Source: an uncultured Psychroserpens sp. (GTDB taxonomy: Bacteria; Bacteroidota; Bacteroidia; Flavobacteriales; Flavobacteriaceae). Taken from it: DNA of 64,000 bases. Positions 48,380 to 59,543 of the stretch are shown here, piece after piece. The stretch covers positions 62,001-126,000 of the forward strand of contig NZ_CANMRL010000005.1 in NCBI RefSeq assembly GCF_947500255.1, read 5' to 3'. A program made the position numbers and the translations under genes. How positions within the stretch are numbered: position 1 is the stretch's first letter; the number at the start of each line of letters is the position of its first letter. Under the pieces are notes generated by a model. That model worked only from the letters and a program-made list of their open reading frames with translations, was not told the origin of the DNA and ran no database searches.

Positions 48380-49441
48380 TTAACAGATTGTCAACGAAAA
48401 CGTAATAGTGTCTATGGCATCGGCATATTCCCATAAGTTAGGCAATTGTGTTTGGCCAAATTTAATTTCATTGTCTAGTATGCCATTACCAACAACACAT
48501 TGAATACGTTCTGCCTTCTCTTTCAAAATGTTTGTCAATTGTTTTTTTGACTTGTAATGTTCATAAAAAACTGTCGCGATAGGAGAAGAGAAATTGTCAT
48601 CTTCTTTAACCATCAGAAACCCATTTTCTAACATTTCAAATTCGCTCATTAAATACACAGCCTTGTTATAATCATAATTGTTGGCATATTTTGCTTGGTT
48701 TATGATTGGATTCCAGTCATACATTCCTTTAAAGAAATTGTCAAAGTCATATCCTTCAGGAACAAACAATTTGGATACATTTCGGCACCCTAAACCATAA
48801 TATCTAAAAATATCTTCAGAAAGTGCTTTCAGATCGTTTTCGGTTTCATTTCCAGTTAATACAGCTACTGAGTTTCGATTCTTTCTAATGATTGAAGGTT
48901 TGTTTTTAAAATAATATTCAAAGTAGCGCGCAGTATTATCACTTCCTGTAGCAATAACAGCATCGAAATTGTCTAGTTTGCCTTCGGTAAATGAAATTCG
49001 TCCTTTAAATTCAGGTTCTACATGCTCTAAATATTTGGCTAAATAGGGCAAAAGATGCTTGTCATTAGACGATTGTTTTACCAAAACATTTTGACCAGAA
49101 ATTAATACAGACAAGAAATCATGAAAACCTACCAACGGAATATTTCCTGCCATAATAATAGCTATGTTCTTTAAGTTTTCGGTAGTAAACTTATACTTTG
49201 ACAACCATTGTTTAATATTATTGTTAGTCAATTGGTTAGACCATCCGTCTAAAGCAAATAATATATTTTCTTTTGTAAACCAGCCGTTATGTTCTTGAGT
49301 TAATTTGATTTGATGTTTAAAGCCGTCAAAAAACAAATCATTATTGATAATGTCGTCTTTTTTTTTGATGCCTTCTGAAGAAAACTGACTTAAAAACTCG
49401 CCTAGTTTAGAAAAAGCGTTAATTCTTTGTTGTAAATCCAT
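48380..49441 (-). CDS. Acyl-CoA reductase (LuxC-like)
   Basis: [20 protein letters not shown]; start [14 protein letters not shown]. Confidence 0.8.
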   Translation of the reverse strand: MDLQQRINAFSKLGEFLSQFSSEGIKKKDDIINNDLFFDGFKHQIKLTQEHNGWFTKENILFALDGWSNQLTNNNIKQWLSKYKFTTENLKNIAIIMAGNIPLVGFHDFLSVLISGQNVLVKQSSNDKHLLPYLAKYLEHVEPEFKGRISFTEGKLDNFDAVIATGSDNTARYFEYYFKNKPSIIRKNRNSVAVLTGNETENDLKALSEDIFRYYGLGCRNVSKLFVPEGYDFDNFFKGMYDWNPIINQAKYANNYDYNKAVYLMSEFEMLENGFLMVKEDDNFSSPIATVFYEHYKSKKQLTNILKEKAERIQCVVGNGILDNEIKFGQTQLPNLWEYADAIDTITFSLTIC

Positions 49442-49521
49442 ATTGCGTTTGGTTATACGATGTTTTGGCTTTATTTTTGCAACTGCAAATTTACGCAAGC
49501 TTATTTAAAAGAAAAATTACT

Positions 49522-49875
49522 ATGGCAATTATAATAACAGATGAGTGTATCAACTGTGGCGCATGTGAACCTGAATGTCCTAATACTGCGATATATGAAG
49601 GTGCAGATGATTGGAGATACAAAGATGGTACGAGTTTAGGAGGACATGTCGTTTTACCAAACGGTAATGCTGTTAATGCAGATGAAGCGCAAGAGCCTAT
49701 TAGCGATGAGATTTATTATATCGTTCCCGATAAATGTACAGAATGTAAAGGGTTTCATGAAGAGCCACAATGTGCAGCTGTATGCCCTGTAGATTGTTGT
49801 GTTCCTGATGATGACCATGTGGAAACAGAAGAGGTATTGCTTGGAAAGCAACGCTTTATGCATCCTGATGATTAA
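49522..49875 (+). CDS. 4Fe-4S dicluster ferredoxin
   Basis: [12 protein letters not shown] ... [22 protein letters not shown]. Confidence 0.93.
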   Translation: MAIIITDECINCGACEPECPNTAIYEGADDWRYKDGTSLGGHVVLPNGNAVNADEAQEPISDEIYYIVPDKCTECKGFHEEPQCAAVCPVDCCVPDDDHVETEEVLLGKQRFMHPDD

Positions 49876-49905
49876 ACAATACAAAACCATTTAATTATAA
49901 AATTG

Positions 49906-49935
49906 AATCCCAAGTTTATTGCTTGGGGTTTTTTG
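49906..49935 (+). terminator. Terminator after ferredoxin gene
   Basis: ATCCCAAG-TTTATTG-CTTGGGGTTTTTT. Confidence 0.75.
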
Positions 49936-49949
49936 TTTAAATTGCCTTT

Positions 49950-50078
49950 ATGGAACACAAAGACAAAGAAGAGTATAACGGATTTTGGAAGCACTTAGGT
50001 TGTACGCTTATGATTGTTACAGGTTGCGTATTTCTTTATGTGATCTATATCATACTGAAATTAATCTTTTTAAGATAA
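49950..50078 (+). CDS. 42-aa single-TM small protein (not in supplied ORF track)
   Basis: MEHKDKEEYNGFWKHLGCTLMIVTGCVFLYVIYIILKLIFLR, ending just before a strong terminator. Confidence 0.55.
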   Translation: MEHKDKEEYNGFWKHLGCTLMIVTGCVFLYVIYIILKLIFLR

Positions 50079-50094
50079 TACTGAGCAAAAACAT

Positions 50095-50128
50095 AAAGAT
50101 CCTAAGCAATAAGCTTAGGATTTTTTTG
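50095..50128 (+). terminator. Terminator after the 42-aa ORF
   Basis: ATCCTAAGC-AATAA-GCTTAGGAT-TTTTTT. Confidence 0.8.
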
Positions 50129-50140
50129 TTTAATAATGCA

Positions 50141-50941
50141 ATGAAATATATTACTTTAGTTTTATGTGTTTGTCTTTTCCTATCCTGTTCTAAAGACAAG
50201 AGGACGTCTTCAGATTCTTTAGAAAAGAAAACGTCTTTAAACCCTTTATTGGTTAACTACATAGATGATATACCACATTTGATGAGGGCTTCTGATGCAG
50301 GTTTGGTTTTTGAAATTCTTACTCATGGTAAAGTTGCTGGTTCTATAGTGGGCGATACCTTAAGCTATTTTGTTTTGCAAAAAAATAATATTGTCATGGA
50401 AAATAGAAGAGGCTTTATGTGTTGCACCAATCATTTTGAATTTGATTCTACGGGGTTGCTAAGTAAGAAGAATATATTTACTGATTACTCCGAATTATAT
50501 ACTTATGAACGAACGCGACATAATGATACTATTTTTGAAAGTGAGATGTCTAATTTTGGATGGGGAATTCACTATAAATATGTCGTTAAAAACGAAAAAA
50601 TAATTTCAAGAGATGGTGAACTAGAAGAAGGGAAAATTATGAATTACCCAGAATTTTATGACCATATAGATTATTACTACAATGAAAAAGGACAACTCGT
50701 AAAGAAGACTATAAAGAAAAAGGATCATCCTAAAGCTGAATTTGGATTAAATCAAATTATGACTTATTCTTGGAACGAGACTATTTTAAAGCGAGTAACT
50801 GTGCAACAATTTAAAAAGGCAAATGATTCTCATTCTGTCTCCACTACAGTTATTCATATGGACAGTACTGGGTTTCCTATAGAAGAAACGATACTATCTC
50901 TACAAGACACGGTATATCGTGCTGTAATAATTAGAAAATAG
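50141..50941 (+). CDS. Hypothetical lipoprotein
   Basis: Start reassigned to MKYITLVLCVCLFLSCSKD (lipobox); upstream extension reads through a terminator hairpin. Confidence 0.7.
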   Translation: MKYITLVLCVCLFLSCSKDKRTSSDSLEKKTSLNPLLVNYIDDIPHLMRASDAGLVFEILTHGKVAGSIVGDTLSYFVLQKNNIVMENRRGFMCCTNHFEFDSTGLLSKKNIFTDYSELYTYERTRHNDTIFESEMSNFGWGIHYKYVVKNEKIISRDGELEEGKIMNYPEFYDHIDYYYNEKGQLVKKTIKKKDHPKAEFGLNQIMTYSWNETILKRVTVQQFKKANDSHSVSTTVIHMDSTGFPIEETILSLQDTVYRAVIIRK

Positions 50942-51004
50942 AGACGTCTCTTAGTCTCTGTAATCTTACTTCTCGTTTTTATTTAAAACAATAAGATATT
51001 TAAC

Positions 51005-51012
51005 TACATTTG
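51005..51012 (+). promoter_or_regulatory. Candidate -7 element of ychF
   Basis: TACATTTG 21 nt upstream of the ychF ATG. Confidence 0.45.
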
Positions 51013-51032
51013 CACTCGCAAAAACAAAACTT

Positions 51033-52127
51033 ATGAAAGCTGGAATTGTAGGATTACCAAACGTAGGTAAATCGACCTTATTTAACTGTTTATCTAATGC
51101 TAAAGCGCAGAGCGCAAATTTTCCGTTTTGTACGATTGAACCCAATATTGGTGTGGTTAATGTGCCAGATCCAAGGCTTCAAAAATTAGAGTCTTTGGTA
51201 AACCCTGAGCGTGTTATGCCAGCTACTGTTGAAATCGTAGATATTGCAGGCTTGGTAAAAGGCGCAAGTAAAGGTGAAGGTTTAGGAAATCAGTTTTTGG
51301 GAAATATTCGTGAAACTGATGCCATTCTTCATGTGTTGCGTTGTTTTGATAATGATAATATTGTGCATGTAGATGGAAGCGTAGATCCTATTCGTGATAA
51401 GGAAACTATCGATATGGAATTGCAGCTTAAGGATCTTGAAACTGTAGAAAAGAAACTCGATAAAGTGAAGCGTGCAGCAAAAACTGGGAATAAAGAGGCA
51501 CAAAAAGAGGAAGCAGTATTGCTAAAACTTAAAGATGGTCTCGAAGCTGGGAAATCGGTTAGAGCATTGGAGTTTAGCGATGATGAACAAGAGGAATTTG
51601 TTGGTCCTGCGCAATTGATTACTTCTAAGCCAGTGATGTATGTATGTAATGTCGATGAGGCAAGCGCTGTATCTGGAAATGCTTATGTAGAGCAAGTAAG
51701 AGCAGCTGTAAAAGATGAAAAAGCAGAAGTTTTGGTTTTAGCCGTTGGTACTGAAGCAGACATTAATGAACTTGATGACTACGAAGAACGTCAAATGTTT
51801 CTTCAAGATATTGGTTTAGACGAGCCAGGTTCTTCAAAACTTATAAGATCTGCTTACAAGTTATTAAATCAACAAACGTATTTTACTGCTGGTGTCAAGG
51901 AAGTTAGAGCATGGACAGTTGATATAGGCGCAACAGCACCTCAAGCTGCTGGTGTGATTCACACCGACTTTGAAAAAGGTTTCATTAGAGCAGAGGTTAT
52001 TGCCTATGACGACTATGTGCAGTATGGTAGTGAGGCAAAAGTTAAAGAAGCCGGTAAAATGCGTGTTGAAGGTAAAAATTATATTGTCAAGGATGGTGAT
52101 GTTATGCACTTCTTATTTAATGTATAA
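51033..52127 (+). CDS. ychF: Redox-regulated ATPase YchF
   Basis: [37 protein letters not shown] domain at C-terminus. Confidence 0.96.
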   Translation: MKAGIVGLPNVGKSTLFNCLSNAKAQSANFPFCTIEPNIGVVNVPDPRLQKLESLVNPERVMPATVEIVDIAGLVKGASKGEGLGNQFLGNIRETDAILHVLRCFDNDNIVHVDGSVDPIRDKETIDMELQLKDLETVEKKLDKVKRAAKTGNKEAQKEEAVLLKLKDGLEAGKSVRALEFSDDEQEEFVGPAQLITSKPVMYVCNVDEASAVSGNAYVEQVRAAVKDEKAEVLVLAVGTEADINELDDYEERQMFLQDIGLDEPGSSKLIRSAYKLLNQQTYFTAGVKEVRAWTVDIGATAPQAAGVIHTDFEKGFIRAEVIAYDDYVQYGSEAKVKEAGKMRVEGKNYIVKDGDVMHFLFNV

Positions 52128-52591
52128 TGCCTTTAATCGAAATCAAGACTTTTATTAAAGCAGACATTCAAGTCTGTTTTGATTTGTCTCGTGATATAGA
52201 TTTTCATAAATCGTCCATGGTACATTCTGGCGAAAAAGCCGTTGCAGGTAAAATGTCAGGCTTGATCGCACTAGGAGAATGGGTAACATGGGAAGCTAAA
52301 CACTTCGGAGTTACACAGAAGCTAACCTCTAAAATTACACAATTTGATCCTCCCTACTATTTTGTAGATGAAATGGTTTCTGGAGCTTTTAAATCGTTTA
52401 AGCATGAACATCGATTTCAAGTTGAAAATGACTATACTGTGATGATTGACACGTTTTATTTTCAATCGCCTTTTGGGATCTTAGGAAAAATCGCCAATGT
52501 TCTGTTTTTAAAGCGCTATATGACCAATTTATTAGTGACTCGAAATACGTTTTTGAAAGAAAAAGCTGAAGAATTATCTTATAATCAATAA
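52127..52591 (+). CDS. SRPBCC family protein
   Basis: Polyketide cyclase-like pattern; TAATG overlap with ychF. Confidence 0.8.
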   Translation: MPLIEIKTFIKADIQVCFDLSRDIDFHKSSMVHSGEKAVAGKMSGLIALGEWVTWEAKHFGVTQKLTSKITQFDPPYYFVDEMVSGAFKSFKHEHRFQVENDYTVMIDTFYFQSPFGILGKIANVLFLKRYMTNLLVTRNTFLKEKAEELSYNQ

Positions 52592-52708
52592 AACAGTAAC
52601 GTTCTCAACAATATTGGGCTTTTATTGTTAATTACTTTGTGGGATCCCTATTTCATTTTTTGTAACGTTATGTTATATTAGCGTTCTATCTTAATTTTTC
52701 ATCCATTT

Positions 52709-54568
52709 ATGTCTCAAGAAACCAAATATACCGAAGATAACATACGCTCGCTCGATTGGAAAGAACACATCAGAATGCGACCTGGTATGTATATTGGTAA
52801 ATTAGGTGATGGCTCATCACCAGATGATGGTATATATATATTACTTAAAGAAGTTTTAGATAATTCCATTGACGAATATGTCATGGGAGCAGGTAAAACT
52901 ATAGAAATTTCTATCCAAGGTAATAAAGTGATCGTAAGGGATTATGGACGAGGAATTCCATTAGGAAAAGTAGTTGATGTAGTTTCTAAAATGAACACTG
53001 GAGGAAAATATGATTCTAGAGCTTTTAAGAAATCTGTCGGATTAAATGGTGTTGGTACAAAAGCGGTAAATGCTTTATCTAATTATTTCCGAGTAGAATC
53101 AACACGTGATGGGAAGTCTGCTTCGGCCGAATTTGAACAAGGAAATCTTTCTAACCAAGAATTGCTTGATGACACATCTAGACGAAAAGGTACCAAAGTG
53201 TCATTTATTCCAGATGAGACCATTTTCAAAAATTATAAGTATCGTAATGAGTACGTCTCAAAGATGCTTAAAAATTATGTGTATCTCAATACAGGACTAA
53301 CAATCGTTTTTAATGGAGAAAAGTATTTTAGTGAGAACGGACTTAAAGATCTCTTATCTGAAAACATAAATGAAACAGATCGCCTCTATGATATTATCCA
53401 TTTAAAAGGAAATGATATTGAAGTGGCACTAACACATAGTAAAACACAATACAGCGAAGAATATCACAGTTTTGTAAATGGACAAAACACAACACAAGGA
53501 GGAACGCATTTAGCAGCGTTTAGAGAAGCTCTAGTGAAAACCTTGCGTGAGTTCTACGGAAAGAACTATGAAGCGTCAGATATTAGAAAATCTGTAGCTT
53601 CAGCGATCTCAATCAAAGTCATGGAGCCTGTTTTTGAAAGTCAGACAAAAACAAAATTAGGTTCTACAGATATGGGAGGAGACTTGCCAACGGTAAGAAC
53701 ATATATTAACGATTTTATGAAGCGTTATCTGGATAACTACTTGCATAAAAATCCAGATACTGCAGAGAAAATTCAACGTAAGATCTTACAAGCTGAGCGC
53801 GAACGTAAGGAGCTTTCAGGAATTAGAAAGCTAGCAAAAGATAGAGCAAAGAAGGCAAGTTTGCACAATAAAAAATTGCGGGATTGTCGTGTGCATTTTG
53901 GAGATACCAAAAATGAACGTAATCTAGAGACTACATTATTTATTACAGAGGGAGATTCTGCATCTGGTAGTATCACAAAATCAAGAGATGTCAATACCCA
54001 AGCCGTTTTCAGTTTAAAAGGAAAACCTCTTAATTGTTATGGTTTGAGTAAAAAAATTGTCTATGAAAATGAAGAGTTTAATTTATTGCAAGCTGCTTTA
54101 AATATTGAAGAATCACTAGAAGATTTGCGTTATAATTATATCGTAATTGCTACCGATGCTGATGTCGACGGTATGCATATTAGATTATTGTTAATTACAT
54201 TTTTCTTACAGTTTTTTCCAGAAGTCATTAAGGAAGGACATCTGTATATATTACAAACACCTTTATTTAGAGTCCGAAATAAAAAAGAAACCATCTATTG
54301 CTACTCAGATGAGGAACGTCGCAATGCCATTGAGAAGTTGAAACCAAAACCAGAAATTACCCGATTTAAAGGTCTTGGTGAGATTTCTCCAGATGAATTT
54401 GTGCATTTCATTGGTGATGATATTCGTTTAGATCCAGTAATGCTAGATAAAGACATGTCGATTGAGGAATTGTTATCTTTCTACATGGGAAAAAATACGC
54501 CATCTCGTCAAGAGTTTATTATAAATAATTTGAAAGTTGAATTAGATTTGGTTGAAGACGAAAAGTAG
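52709..54568 (+). CDS. parE: DNA topoisomerase IV subunit B
   Basis: GHKL ATPase ([17 protein letters not shown]), [15 protein letters not shown]. Confidence 0.92.
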   Translation: MSQETKYTEDNIRSLDWKEHIRMRPGMYIGKLGDGSSPDDGIYILLKEVLDNSIDEYVMGAGKTIEISIQGNKVIVRDYGRGIPLGKVVDVVSKMNTGGKYDSRAFKKSVGLNGVGTKAVNALSNYFRVESTRDGKSASAEFEQGNLSNQELLDDTSRRKGTKVSFIPDETIFKNYKYRNEYVSKMLKNYVYLNTGLTIVFNGEKYFSENGLKDLLSENINETDRLYDIIHLKGNDIEVALTHSKTQYSEEYHSFVNGQNTTQGGTHLAAFREALVKTLREFYGKNYEASDIRKSVASAISIKVMEPVFESQTKTKLGSTDMGGDLPTVRTYINDFMKRYLDNYLHKNPDTAEKIQRKILQAERERKELSGIRKLAKDRAKKASLHNKKLRDCRVHFGDTKNERNLETTLFITEGDSASGSITKSRDVNTQAVFSLKGKPLNCYGLSKKIVYENEEFNLLQAALNIEESLEDLRYNYIVIATDADVDGMHIRLLLITFFLQFFPEVIKEGHLYILQTPLFRVRNKKETIYCYSDEERRNAIEKLKPKPEITRFKGLGEISPDEFVHFIGDDIRLDPVMLDKDMSIEELLSFYMGKNTPSRQEFIINNLKVELDLVEDEK

Positions 54569-54569
54569 A

Positions 54570-55805
54570 ATGAAGTGTATTAATCAAATCGTATTTAAGC
54601 TAATTATCCTTGCTTTTACTTTAAGTGCTTGCGCTCAAAGTAGTAGCCTTAGGCAAGGAAAAGTTAATGCTAAGAATTATTATGAAGAAATTCCATTTGA
54701 GTTCGAGAAAAACAAAATCATTGTCCCAGTAGAAATAGAAGGAAAGGTGTATAGGTTTTTGTTGGATACAGGAGCTCCTAATATTATATCTTCTGAAGTT
54801 TTACAAGCTGTAAAGCCTAAAGTAGTAACAACGATTCCCACGACTGATGCTAACAGAAAACGTCAACAATTAGATGTAGTGTCGCTAAAAAGTTTAAAGC
54901 TTGGTAGTATTGAGTTTGAAAATGCAACAGCATTAGTATATGACCTCAATGGAAGTGATATTTTTAAATGTTTTGGTGTTGACGGGTTTATTGGTAGCAA
55001 CTTACTCAAACAGTCTATTATTCAATTTGATGCTTCGAATAAAGTTTTAATACTAACAGATAAACCAAAAAAACTAGGCTTAAATAAGAAAGAATCTAGC
55101 AAAATTAAATTGGTTGGTAATCAAAGCAGCCCCTATGTTTGGATTGAACTTTACGGAAAAGAAAAAGGCAGAGAACTCGTTTTAATTGACACAGGTATGG
55201 GAGATCTATATGATCTGTCTCGAGAAAATTATGATATTTTTAAATCCAAAGCTATCTTTAATGCTATTGGTCAAAGTGATGGAGCATCATCTGTAAGTTT
55301 ATTTGGTGAAGTACCTGTGAATAATCAGTTAAGAGTACATTTGCCGAAATTGGTTATCAATGATTTTGAAATTGAAAATTGTATCACTCATACCACCAAA
55401 GACAATAATTCTAAAATAGGCGCTGAATTATTAAATTATGGCGTAATGACAATCGATTATAGAAATAAACGATTTTACTTCAAACCAAAAACAGAAACAT
55501 TAGATGTGAGTAAGCCAATGTCTGGTTATACTTCGACATTTAAAAATAATACTATTGTTGTTGGCTATGTTTGGGATAAAGCGTTACAGAAAAAACTTAA
55601 TTATGGTGACCAAATCCTAGCCGTAAATGGAGAAGAAATCACAGAAAGTAAAATTTGTGACTATATTACTAAAGCTTCAAATACAGAAGAATTAAAACAA
55701 TTAACTTTAAAAATAAAAAATAAAGAGGGAGAACTTTTAGATGTAGATATTACAAAAAAAGACCTCTCTACTATTTTAAGTGATTTTAATATTAAATTAA
55801 ATTAG
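54570..55805 (+). CDS. Retropepsin-like aspartic protease with PDZ domain, predicted lipoprotein
   Basis: Lipobox LSAC; two DTG motifs (RFLLDTGAPNIIS, VLIDTGMGDLYD); PDZ-like LNYGDQILAVNGEEI. Confidence 0.8.
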   Translation: MKCINQIVFKLIILAFTLSACAQSSSLRQGKVNAKNYYEEIPFEFEKNKIIVPVEIEGKVYRFLLDTGAPNIISSEVLQAVKPKVVTTIPTTDANRKRQQLDVVSLKSLKLGSIEFENATALVYDLNGSDIFKCFGVDGFIGSNLLKQSIIQFDASNKVLILTDKPKKLGLNKKESSKIKLVGNQSSPYVWIELYGKEKGRELVLIDTGMGDLYDLSRENYDIFKSKAIFNAIGQSDGASSVSLFGEVPVNNQLRVHLPKLVINDFEIENCITHTTKDNNSKIGAELLNYGVMTIDYRNKRFYFKPKTETLDVSKPMSGYTSTFKNNTIVVGYVWDKALQKKLNYGDQILAVNGEEITESKICDYITKASNTEELKQLTLKIKNKEGELLDVDITKKDLSTILSDFNIKLN

Positions 55806-55809
55806 TACA

Positions 55810-56292
55810 ATGCGTACCAATAATTCAAAAGTAAAGAACACAATCATATCAGTATACTTTGTATTGATACTTCTTGCTGTGCTTTTTGCGACTGTCTTTA
55901 GGGCGTTTAGTGATGTCACTGATAATCCAGCGTTTACTTTTTTAATTATTGTTTTTGGGTTTGTGATGCTTTTAGTTTTAGTGCATTACATTTCAAAATA
56001 TTTTGAGTATGATAGTGATGGTATTAAAGTCGTGGCAATTAATCGAGGGTTGTTACTTTCAGAAAAATACAATTACAGAGAGCATAGATTAGAATTTGAA
56101 AAAGAACGATTATATGCTTTTAAGTTTAGAAACTACATCGTTTATAAAACACTTACGTTTTGTCTTAAAGATAGTCGCGGTAGAAAAACCAAGCAGTCCT
56201 TCAATGTGACTCTGGTTTCTCGAAAAAAGCGACGCTATATAAGGCAGTCTTTAAGTAAAATTATTAAAATGAATAAAAACAAGAAAGATTAA
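55810..56292 (+). CDS. Small two-TM membrane protein
   Basis: Two TM helices and basic C-terminal domain; TAATG overlap with parC. Confidence 0.7.
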   Translation: MRTNNSKVKNTIISVYFVLILLAVLFATVFRAFSDVTDNPAFTFLIIVFGFVMLLVLVHYISKYFEYDSDGIKVVAINRGLLLSEKYNYREHRLEFEKERLYAFKFRNYIVYKTLTFCLKDSRGRKTKQSFNVTLVSRKKRRYIRQSLSKIIKMNKNKKD

Positions 56293-58940
56293 TGAGCGAA
56301 GATAATACTGATATGATTGATAATCAAGATGAACCACAAGAAAGCATTACCAGAGTTACTGGTATGTATAAAGATTGGTTTTTAGATTATGCATCTTATG
56401 TAATCCTCGAAAGAGCAGTTCCTGCAATTGAAGACGGTTTCAAGCCTGTGCAACGTCGTATTATGCATTCTATGAAAGATTTAGATGACGGTCGATATAA
56501 TAAGGTTGCAAATATAGTTGGTCACACCATGCAGTACCATCCTCATGGAGACGCTAGTATAGCTGATGCCATGGTTCAGATTGGTCAAAAAGACCTTCTT
56601 ATCGACACGCAAGGAAACTGGGGAAACATACTTACAGGTGATAGCGCTGCTGCTTCTCGTTACATAGAAGCACGCATTTCTAAGTTTGGATTGGACGTGG
56701 TTTATAATCCAAAAATCACACAATGGCAAGCGAGTTATGATGGTCGTCGTAAAGAGCCAATCAATCTTCCAGTGATGTTTCCTTTACTTCTAGCTCAAGG
56801 AGGAGAAGGTATTGCTGTAGGATTGTCAACCAAAATATTGCCTCATAATTTTATCGAACTTATAGAGGCTTCTATTAAGCACCTTAAAGGGAAACGTTTC
56901 ACTATTGTTCCAGATTTTCCAACAGCAGGTATTGCTGATGTATCTAATTATAATGACGGACTTCGAGGAGGAAAGGTTCGTGTACGTGCTAAGATCTCTC
57001 AATTAGACAAAAATACTTTGGTTATTACCGAAATTCCTTTTGGAACAAACACATCATCTTTAATTGATTCTATTCTAAAAGCAAATGACAAAGGAAAGAT
57101 CAAGATTAAAAAAATCGAAGATAATACTGCAGCAGATGTAGAGATTTTGGTGCATTTACCTAGTGGCATTTCACCAGATAAAACTATAGATGCGCTTTAT
57201 GCATTTACGAATTGTGAAACTTCAATTTCGCCTCTAGGTTGTGTGATTGAAGATAATAAACCGTTGTTTATTGGTGTTTCTGAAATGTTGAGACGTTCAA
57301 CAGATAATACAGTTCAACTTCTGAAAAGTGAATTGGAAATCAAACTTGGTGAGTTTGAAGAGCAATGGCATTTTGCATCTTTAGAGCGTATTTTTATTGA
57401 AAATAGAATCTATCGTGATATTGAAGAAGAAGAAACTTGGGAAGGTGTGATTCAGGCTATCGATAAAGGATTGAAGCCTCATGTAAAGCATCTTAAACGT
57501 AAAATCACAGTCGAAGACATTACACGTCTAACTGAGATTAGAATTAAGCGTATTTCAAAATTTGATATTGACAAGGCGCAACAAAAAATTGATGCGCTAG
57601 AAGATCAAATTGCTGAGGTTAAACATCATTTGGCTAACCTTATCGATTATGCTATTTCCTATTTTCAACGTTTAAAAAAGGATTATGGCGACGGTCGTGA
57701 GCGTAAAACAGAAATTAGAACATTTGAAGATGTAGATGCAACTAAAGTTGTAATTAGAAATACAAAACTATATGTCAATAGAGCTGAAGGCTTCATAGGA
57801 ACATCGCTTAGAAGGGATGAGTATGTTTGCGACTGTAGTGATATTGATGACATCATCGTATTTACACAAGAGGGTAAAATGATGGTGACTAAGGTAGGTA
57901 GTAAAACTTTTGTTGGGAAAGATATTATCCATGTTGCTGTCTTTAAAAAGAAAGATAAACGTACTATCTATAATTTGATTTATCGTGATGGGAGTAAAGG
58001 GCCAACTTACGTGAAGCGTTTTGCGGTGACTTCTATGACAAGAGATAAAGAATATGACCTCACTAACGGATCAAAAAGTTCTAAGCTATGGTACTTTTCT
58101 GCAAACCCAAATGGAGAAGCAGAGGTTATTACAGTACACTTGCGCCAAGTAGGAAGTATTAAAAAACTTAAATGGGACTTAGATTTCGCTGATGTACTAA
58201 TTAAAGGTAGAGCTTCAAAAGGTAATCTAGTGACGAAGTATTCGGTTAAGAAAATAGAACTCAAAGAAAAGGGAGTTTCTACATTGAAACCACGTAAAAT
58301 ATGGTTTGATGATACAGTACAACGACTTAATGTTGATGAGCGTGGAGAATTAATAGGTGAATTTAGAGGGGAAGATCGATTGCTTATAATTACACAATCT
58401 GGTGTTGTGAAAACGATTTTACCAGAGTTAAGTACGCATTTTGATGATGATATGATTGTATTGGAAAAATGGATTCCGAAGAAACCTGTTTCTGTCGTAT
58501 ACTACAATGGTGAAAAGGAAATGTATTATGTTAAACGTTTTCTTATAGAGAATGAAGGTAAAGAAGAATCTTTTATTTCAGATCATCCAGACTCTCAATT
58601 AGAAATCGTTTCTACAGATTGGAAGCCAATGGCCGAAATAGAATTTAAAAAAGAGCGTGGAAAAGACAGAAAAGATAGCGAAGAGATTAATCTTGAAGAA
58701 TTTATAGCAATCAAAGGAATTAATGCTTTGGGTAATCAATTGACAAAAGAGAAAATTAACCAGGTCAATCTATTGGAACCATTACCATATGAGGCGCCTG
58801 AGGAGATTCCAGCAGTAGAAATTGAAGTGATTGATGAAACAGTAGAGCCTTCTGATTCGAAACCTGTTTCTGATGAAAAACCTGAAGATAATCCTAAAAA
58901 GGATTCTCAAGACGATGAAGGACAGATTACTTTGTTTTAA
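56292..58940 (+). CDS. parC: DNA topoisomerase IV subunit A
   Basis: DYASYVILERAVPAIEDGFKPVQRRIMHSM; AASRYIEAR catalytic Tyr. Confidence 0.92.
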   Translation: MSEDNTDMIDNQDEPQESITRVTGMYKDWFLDYASYVILERAVPAIEDGFKPVQRRIMHSMKDLDDGRYNKVANIVGHTMQYHPHGDASIADAMVQIGQKDLLIDTQGNWGNILTGDSAAASRYIEARISKFGLDVVYNPKITQWQASYDGRRKEPINLPVMFPLLLAQGGEGIAVGLSTKILPHNFIELIEASIKHLKGKRFTIVPDFPTAGIADVSNYNDGLRGGKVRVRAKISQLDKNTLVITEIPFGTNTSSLIDSILKANDKGKIKIKKIEDNTAADVEILVHLPSGISPDKTIDALYAFTNCETSISPLGCVIEDNKPLFIGVSEMLRRSTDNTVQLLKSELEIKLGEFEEQWHFASLERIFIENRIYRDIEEEETWEGVIQAIDKGLKPHVKHLKRKITVEDITRLTEIRIKRISKFDIDKAQQKIDALEDQIAEVKHHLANLIDYAISYFQRLKKDYGDGRERKTEIRTFEDVDATKVVIRNTKLYVNRAEGFIGTSLRRDEYVCDCSDIDDIIVFTQEGKMMVTKVGSKTFVGKDIIHVAVFKKKDKRTIYNLIYRDGSKGPTYVKRFAVTSMTRDKEYDLTNGSKSSKLWYFSANPNGEAEVITVHLRQVGSIKKLKWDLDFADVLIKGRASKGNLVTKYSVKKIELKEKGVSTLKPRKIWFDDTVQRLNVDERGELIGEFRGEDRLLIITQSGVVKTILPELSTHFDDDMIVLEKWIPKKPVSVVYYNGEKEMYYVKRFLIENEGKEESFISDHPDSQLEIVSTDWKPMAEIEFKKERGKDRKDSEEINLEEFIAIKGINALGNQLTKEKINQVNLLEPLPYEAPEEIPAVEIEVIDETVEPSDSKPVSDEKPEDNPKKDSQDDEGQITLF

Positions 58941-59101
58941 TTGATATTTATCATTTCATGGGATTTTAGTGTTTCAGTAATTTGATTTTTTAGTAAGGGT
59001 TGAGGTAGTCGAAAGTGTAGTTTTAACATTTTTTAACTGACCGATTGTATGTATTTGATTTTTTTGTCGTTTTAACAACAACCTATTAACTATTAATCTT
59101 T

Positions 59102-59539
59102 ATGAAGCATAAAATCATAGTTGCTTTGTGTATACTTTTTTCAGTATCCGCATTTTCTCAAGAATGGATTACCGATTTTAATACGGCTAAATCTTCGGCT
59201 CAAAAAGACAGCAAAAAAATAGTACTGGTTTTTCAAGGATCAGATTGGTGCGCACCTTGTATTAAATTAGATAAGGAAATATGGCATACAGATGAATTTA
59301 AAACATATGCCAAAGATCATTTTATAATGCTTAAAGCTGATTTTCCAAAACGAAAGAAAAATGCATTACCTCAATCTCAGCAAGAGCACAATAATAAATT
59401 AGCTGAAACTTATAATAAAAATGGATACTTTCCTTTTGTTGTTGTTTTAGATGCTAAAGGGAATAAGTTAGGAGCTATTGGTTATAAAAAAGTATCACCT
59501 TCCGATTACATAAAAATCTTAGAGTCTTTTAAATTATAA
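59102..59539 (+). CDS. Secreted thioredoxin-family protein
   Basis: Signal peptide; FQGSDWCAPCIKLDKEIW. Confidence 0.9.
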   Translation: MKHKIIVALCILFSVSAFSQEWITDFNTAKSSAQKDSKKIVLVFQGSDWCAPCIKLDKEIWHTDEFKTYAKDHFIMLKADFPKRKKNALPQSQQEHNNKLAETYNKNGYFPFVVVLDAKGNKLGAIGYKKVSPSDYIKILESFKL

Positions 59540-59543
59540 TACT

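Noticed and set aside
49985-50140. N-terminal extension of the 50141..50941 lipoprotein
   Set aside because: It would translate through a strong terminator hairpin and overlap the 42-aa ORF; the internal Met gives a proper lipobox signal peptide.
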